This document shows, piece by piece, positions 6,220 to 8,907 of a DNA stretch of 8,907 nucleotides; position 1 is the first letter of the stretch; each line of letters begins with the position of its first letter. Source of the stretch: Cycloclasticus sp. (GTDB taxonomy: Bacteria > Pseudomonadota > Gammaproteobacteria > Methylococcales > Cycloclasticaceae); NCBI GenBank assembly GCA_018066825.1, contig JAGPVU010000175.1, positions 1 to 8,907 of the forward strand, in the 5' to 3' direction. The notes under the pieces are model-generated. The model was given only the letters and a program-made list of their open reading frames with translations. It was not told the DNA's origin and did not search any database. The translations under genes were made by a program, and so were the position numbers.

Positions 6220-7194
6220 TTAAATCAAGCCATCTAAAGGCGAGGAGGCAGAAGCATAACGACGACGCGGCATACGGCCGGCTAAAAAGGCTTCGCGGCC
6301 TGCTTGTACGGCTTTTTTCATTGCCGAAGCCATCAGTACAGGGTTATTGGCGTGGGCGATGGCGGTGTTCATTAAAATGCCAGCACAGCCCAGTTCCATA
6401 CCAATCGCCGCATCAGACGCGGTACCTACGCCAGCGTCAACAATAATCGGCACCTTGGCATTCTCAATGATGGTCATAATGTTATAGGGGTTACAGATAC
6501 CCAGGCCAGAGCCAATGGGTGCAGCCAGTGGCATCACAGCGACACAGCCCATCTCTTCAAGACGCTTGGCAATAATGGGGTCGTCGTTGGTGTAGACCAT
6601 CACCTCAAAGCCCTCTTTAATTAAAATTTCGGCCGACTCTAAGGTCGCGGTAATATCAGGAAAGAGCGTTTTCTCATCACCTAACACTTCCAGTTTGACT
6701 AAGTTATGACCACCGAGTAATTCCCGTGCAAGACGGCAAGTTCTTAGGGCATCTTTGGCCGTATAGCAACCCGCAGTATTGGGTAAAATGGTGTACTTAT
6801 CGGGTGAAATAACGTCTAACAAGTTGGCTTCGCCCGGGTTTTGACCGATATTCGTGCGGCGAATAGCAACGGTAACAATTTCTGCCCCGCTGGTTTCGAT
6901 GGCTGCTTGGGTTTCGGCTAAATCTTTATATTTCCCCGTGCCGACTAACAGTCTTGATGAGTATTTTTTTCCGGCGATGATAAGCTCATCGCCCTGACCG
7001 CCGCCAATGGCTTGCACTATTTCTACCACGTCACCCTCGTTTAAGTGTATTGTCGAAAATTGATCGGCTGGCTTGATTTCCTCGTTGAGCTCAATGGCGA
7101 TACGCTTGCCAAAAAAACCCATTTTTGTGACCAACTGCTCCAGCGTAATGCCGTTCTTAAAAGATTCTTTTTCACCATTAACAACAATATCCAT
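6220..7194 (-). CDS. thiSG: ThiS-ThiG fusion: sulfur carrier protein joined to thiazole synthase
   Basis: A 324-residue fusion. Residues 1-66 are a whole ThiS: MDIVVNGE at the start, a ubiquitin-like fold and the AIGGG end at Gly66, the exact length of E. coli ThiS. After a four-residue linker (QGDE) ThiG begins at LIIAGKKYSSRLLVGTGKYK and runs to the usual end ASASSPLDGLI. ThiG joins 1-deoxyxylulose 5-phosphate, dehydroglycine and sulfur from ThiS thiocarboxylate into the thiazole of thiamin. The Schiff-base lysine is K167 in NLVKLEV; RRTNIGQNPGE (112-122), NTAGCYTA (139-146) and the phosphate loop VDAGVGTASD (252-261) are intact. Fused ThiSG proteins are known in some proteobacteria. The open question is how the internal glycine pair is thiocarboxylated. 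It starts five bases after aroG with no visible Shine-Dalgarno and no TPP riboswitch. Confidence 0.95.
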   Translation of the reverse strand: MDIVVNGEKESFKNGITLEQLVTKMGFFGKRIAIELNEEIKPADQFSTIHLNEGDVVEIVQAIGGGQGDELIIAGKKYSSRLLVGTGKYKDLAETQAAIETSGAEIVTVAIRRTNIGQNPGEANLLDVISPDKYTILPNTAGCYTAKDALRTCRLARELLGGHNLVKLEVLGDEKTLFPDITATLESAEILIKEGFEVMVYTNDDPIIAKRLEEMGCVAVMPLAAPIGSGLGICNPYNIMTIIENAKVPIIVDAGVGTASDAAIGMELGCAGILMNTAIAHANNPVLMASAMKKAVQAGREAFLAGRMPRRRYASASSPLDGLI

Positions 7195-7199
7195 ATGAG

Positions 7200-8279
7200 T
7201 TAGTCATTAACGGCGTCAATTTTACCGGCTCTGCGGTTACGAACTGCGGCCGCCAAGTCAGTTAGTAACTGCACGCTACTATCCCAATCAATACAGGCAT
7301 CGGTAATGCTTTGGCCATACACCAGATCTTGACCTTCAACCGGATCTTGGCGGCCAGCCACTAAGTTACTTTCGATCATGACCCCGCTAATGCGCATATC
7401 ACCACCAGCAATTTGCTCGGCTACATCAGCGCCTACCACCAGTTGGCGGTCGTGTTGCTTACTGCTGTTGGCGTGGCTAAAGTCGATCATCATATGTAAA
7501 TTCACTCCAGCTTTGCCCAATTCGTTAGCGGCTGATTCAACACTTTCTGCATCGTAATTTGGTGCTTTACCGCCGCGTAAAATAAGGTGACAGTCTTCAT
7601 TGCCAGCTGTTTTAAAGATGGCTGAATGCCCTTGCTTGGTGACCGATAAAAAGTGGTGTGGGCGACAGGCAGCGCCAATTGCGTCGATGGCCACCTTAAT
7701 GGTGCCATCGGTACCGTTTTTGAAGCCAACCGGACACGATAGCCCAGAAGACAGCTCGCGATGGGTTTGGCTCTCGGTGGTTCTAGCGCCAATTGCGCCC
7801 CAAGCGATCAGGTCTGACACGTATTGCGGGGTAATTAGATCTAGGTATTCGGTTGCAGCAGGAACGCCTTGAGTATTGAGGTTTAGCAATAATTCGCGTG
7901 CTAGATGAACGCCTTTATTAATGTCGAAGCTTTCATCAAGATCAGGGTCATTGATTAAACCTTTCCAGCCTACCGTGGTGCGCGGTTTTTCGAAATAAAC
8001 GCGCATCACAATGATCAGGTCTTCCGATAGGCTGTCGATGTACGGTTTTAAGCGCGTGGCATAATCCAGAGCAGCTTTTGTGTCATGGATTGAGCAAGGG
8101 CCGATAACGACCAGTAAGCGGTCATCTTGACCGTGTAGCGTTTTATGAATCGCTTCTCTTGCGGTCGCTGTTGTTTCTGCGGCAGAATCAGTAATCGGCA
8201 ATTGTTGATGTAGTTGTTCAGGAGAGATGATCTCCTGCATGCTGATGATTCGCGTGTCGTCCGTTTTAATCTTGTTCAT
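7200..8279 (-). CDS. aroG: 3-deoxy-7-phosphoheptulonate synthase, class I, AroG-like
   Basis: A 359-residue DAHP synthase that condenses phosphoenolpyruvate and erythrose 4-phosphate, the committed step into the shikimate pathway. Motifs are LLVVIGPCSIHD (55-66), MRVYFEKPRTTVGWKGLIND (92-111), GARTTESQTHRE (164-175), GFKNGTDG (185-192), ILRGGKAPNY (233-242) and DFSHANSSKQ (266-275). The metal ligands C62, H269, E303 and D327 each sit one residue after C61, H268, E302 and D326 of E. coli AroG. S181 matches AroG S180, associated with phenylalanine inhibition. The N-terminal TDDTRI also resembles AroG. Phenylalanine sensitivity is therefore likely but inferred. It is the first gene of the aroG-thiSG-trmB group. 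The start is supported by a weak AGG before the ATG and by alignment with AroG. Confidence 0.93.
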   Translation of the reverse strand: MNKIKTDDTRIISMQEIISPEQLHQQLPITDSAAETTATAREAIHKTLHGQDDRLLVVIGPCSIHDTKAALDYATRLKPYIDSLSEDLIIVMRVYFEKPRTTVGWKGLINDPDLDESFDINKGVHLARELLLNLNTQGVPAATEYLDLITPQYVSDLIAWGAIGARTTESQTHRELSSGLSCPVGFKNGTDGTIKVAIDAIGAACRPHHFLSVTKQGHSAIFKTAGNEDCHLILRGGKAPNYDAESVESAANELGKAGVNLHMMIDFSHANSSKQHDRQLVVGADVAEQIAGGDMRISGVMIESNLVAGRQDPVEGQDLVYGQSITDACIDWDSSVQLLTDLAAAVRNRRAGKIDAVND

Positions 8280-8296
8280 GGTTGTGCCTATGCTAC

Positions 8297-8314
8297 GGTA
8301 TCAGCGCGGATACC
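8297..8314 (-). promoter_or_regulatory. Inverted repeat in the aroG leader
   Basis: GGTATC, six-base centre, GATACC: a perfect 6-bp stem located 18-35 bases before the aroG start codon. In RNA it would form a small hairpin just ahead of the ribosome binding region; in DNA it could be an operator half-site pair. It does not match the TyrR or TrpR consensus that I know, and no T-run follows it. Regulatory role is inferred from position only. Confidence 0.4.
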
Positions 8315-8334
8315 CATTTAAAATTTTGAAGGGT

Positions 8335-8353
8335 GAGAATGATAACGATAATA
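8335..8353. promoter_or_regulatory. Fur-box-like sequence upstream of aroG
   Basis: GAGAATGATAACGATAATA matches 14 of 19 positions of the classic Fur box GATAATGATAATCATTATC. It lies 56 bases before the aroG start codon and 190 before the asmA start, so it would more likely act on aroG. On the minus strand it contains TATTAT, which could double as a -10 box, though no good -35 is placed for it. AT-rich intergenic DNA gives such matches by chance fairly often. Confidence 0.35.
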
Positions 8354-8488
8354 GCTTGATTTTACCTGTTATTATTTAGGAATTCATATCAAATGGACCA
8401 CAAATTAGATAAATCTGTACAAGTAATGCCTCGTTTTTGCCATTTAGAGTGAAAAACACAGATCTATGCTTCATGTTTCGTTAATCAT

Positions 8489-8516
8489 TTGCTGGTAGTA
8501 TTCTCGCTATTAGATA
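8489..8516 (+). promoter_or_regulatory. Candidate sigma-70 promoter of asmA
   Basis: TTGCTG (8489-8494) and TAGATA (8511-8516) with a 16-base spacer. Each box is a partial match to consensus. Transcription would begin near 8523, leaving a short leader that contains the ribosome binding site at 8531. The placement is plausible but unproven. Confidence 0.3.
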
Positions 8517-8530
8517 ACACCGTATTAACA

Positions 8531-8536
8531 GGAGAG
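8531..8536 (+). promoter_or_regulatory. Ribosome binding site of asmA
   Basis: GGAGAG six bases before ATG 8543. This good Shine-Dalgarno fixes the start of the AsmA-family gene. Confidence 0.75.
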
Positions 8537-8542
8537 TTGTAC

Positions 8543-8907
8543 ATGGGAAAATTATTAAAAATTATTGTTGGGCTGCTACTGCTTGTCGTAGTGGCGGTGA
8601 TTGTCGTTCCATTTGTTATTGATCCGAATGATTACCGAGAACAAATCCAATCGGTCGTTAAAGATAAAACTGGGCGTGACTTGGTTATCAATGGCGACCT
8701 TAGTTTGTCTGTTTTCCCATGGATTGGTGTTGGCGTTAAAGATGCGAGTTTGAGTAATGCGAGTGGCTTTAAAGCCAAGCATTTTGCGGAAATTAAAGAA
8801 GCAAATATCAAAGTTAAGCTCCTACCCTTATTGAGTCAACAGGTGGAAGTGAGCACAGTGGTGCTTAACGGACTCCGTCTAAATCTTGAAAAGAATAAGG
8901 CTGGAAA
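8543..8907 (+). CDS. asmA: AsmA family protein (N-terminal fragment)
   Basis: The first 121 codons of a gene cut by the right edge of the window. It opens with MGKLLKIIVGLLLLVVV, a single N-terminal membrane anchor at about residues 4-27. This is followed by FVIDPNDYREQI (24-35), TGRDLVINGDLSLSVFPWIG (43-62) and VKDASLSNASGF (65-76), the characteristic opening of AsmA proteins. The rest would lie in the periplasm. AsmA-like proteins have repeated beta-groove domains resembling eukaryotic bridge-like lipid transfer proteins and affect outer membrane lipid homeostasis; loss of E. coli asmA suppresses assembly defects of some OmpF mutants. It is divergent from aroG. In many gammaproteobacteria asmA precedes mutY, which may lie just beyond the window. 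Exact paralogue identity (AsmA, YhjG, TamB-like) cannot be settled from the fragment. Confidence 0.88.
   Translation, partial: MGKLLKIIVGLLLLVVVAVIVVPFVIDPNDYREQIQSVVKDKTGRDLVINGDLSLSVFPWIGVGVKDASLSNASGFKAKHFAEIKEANIKVKLLPLLSQQVEVSTVVLNGLRLNLEKNKAG

Larger units (their letters stand above)
8280..8542. other. Divergent regulatory region between aroG and asmA
   Basis: A 263-base AT-rich region between two divergent genes. From the aroG side it holds the inverted repeat at 8297-8314, the Fur-like box at 8335-8353 and, near asmA, a weak -35/-10 pair at 8489-8516. A minus-strand reading from 8317 to 8288 would encode only nine residues with no ribosome binding site and no run of aromatic codons, so there is no sign of classical attenuation of aroG. 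Confidence 0.5.

Noticed and set aside
7100..7260. TPP riboswitch ahead of thiSG
   Set aside because: The gap to aroG is five bases and the upstream DNA is aroG coding sequence; no thi-box pattern was seen.
7502..7872. Open frames on both strands inside aroG
   Set aside because: They overlap conserved catalytic blocks of DAHP synthase in other frames and have no supporting motifs.
8288..8317. Nine-codon minus-strand reading before aroG as a leader peptide
   Set aside because: There is no Shine-Dalgarno and no run of Phe, Tyr or Trp codons, so nothing suggests attenuation.
8576..8782. Minus-strand open frame of 68 codons near the right edge
   Set aside because: It is the shadow of the AsmA-family gene on the plus strand, which has a Shine-Dalgarno, a membrane anchor and family motifs.
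1..8907. CRISPR array, tRNA or rRNA gene, insertion sequence or phage-derived gene
   Set aside because: No spaced direct repeats, no tRNA-like or rRNA sequence and no transposase or integrase motifs were seen on either strand.

Overview
The window looks like ordinary chromosome of a gammaproteobacterium. The evidence is the gene content and order: pilT-pilU divergent from yggS-proC-yggT, plus thiamin thiazole synthase next to trmB. From memory, Pseudomonas aeruginosa carries the same genes in one neighbourhood (thiS, thiG, trmB near yggT, proC, yggS, pilT, pilU). The proteins resemble pseudomonad and marine relatives, and base composition is moderate. A marine Oceanospirillales- or Cellvibrionales-like bacterium is my guess; the genus cannot be read from the sequence. 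No rRNA, tRNA, CRISPR array, insertion sequence or phage gene was seen.

Layout. (1) Positions 1-1117, minus strand: the first 22 codons of pilU, preceded in transcription order by complete pilT; these are the type IV pilus retraction ATPases. (2) 1118-1263: divergent intergenic region. (3) 1264-3384, plus strand: yggS (PLP homeostasis), proC (last step of proline synthesis) and yggT (membrane protein); proC and yggT overlap by one base. (4) 3385-3583: a leader with a TATAAT box and a short perfect hairpin before the next gene. (5) 3584-5509, plus strand: a 641-residue dynamin-like GTPase of a conserved but uncharacterised proteobacterial family. (6) 5514-8279, minus strand, converging on the GTPase with a 4-base gap: aroG, a thiS-thiG fusion and trmB, with gaps of 5 and 16 bases, so probably one transcript. 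(7) 8280-8542: divergent regulatory region with a Fur-box-like sequence and a 6-bp-stem inverted repeat. (8) 8543-8907, plus strand: the start of an AsmA-family membrane protein, cut by the window end.

How the genes work together. pilT/pilU power twitching and DNA-uptake pilus retraction. yggS-proC-yggT is a classic housekeeping cluster around PLP and proline. The minus-strand group joins entry into the shikimate pathway (aroG), thiazole synthesis for thiamin (thiSG) and tRNA m7G46 methylation (trmB). In organisms that use ThiH, tyrosine supplies the dehydroglycine used by ThiG, which gives one possible reason for aroG-thiSG linkage.

There is no obvious new defence or mobile system. The points most worth a second look are the in-frame ThiS-ThiG fusion, whose ThiS C-terminal glycines are internal; the absence of any TPP riboswitch ahead of it; the uncharacterised dynamin-like GTPase and its hairpin leader; and the Fur-like element and inverted repeat ahead of aroG.
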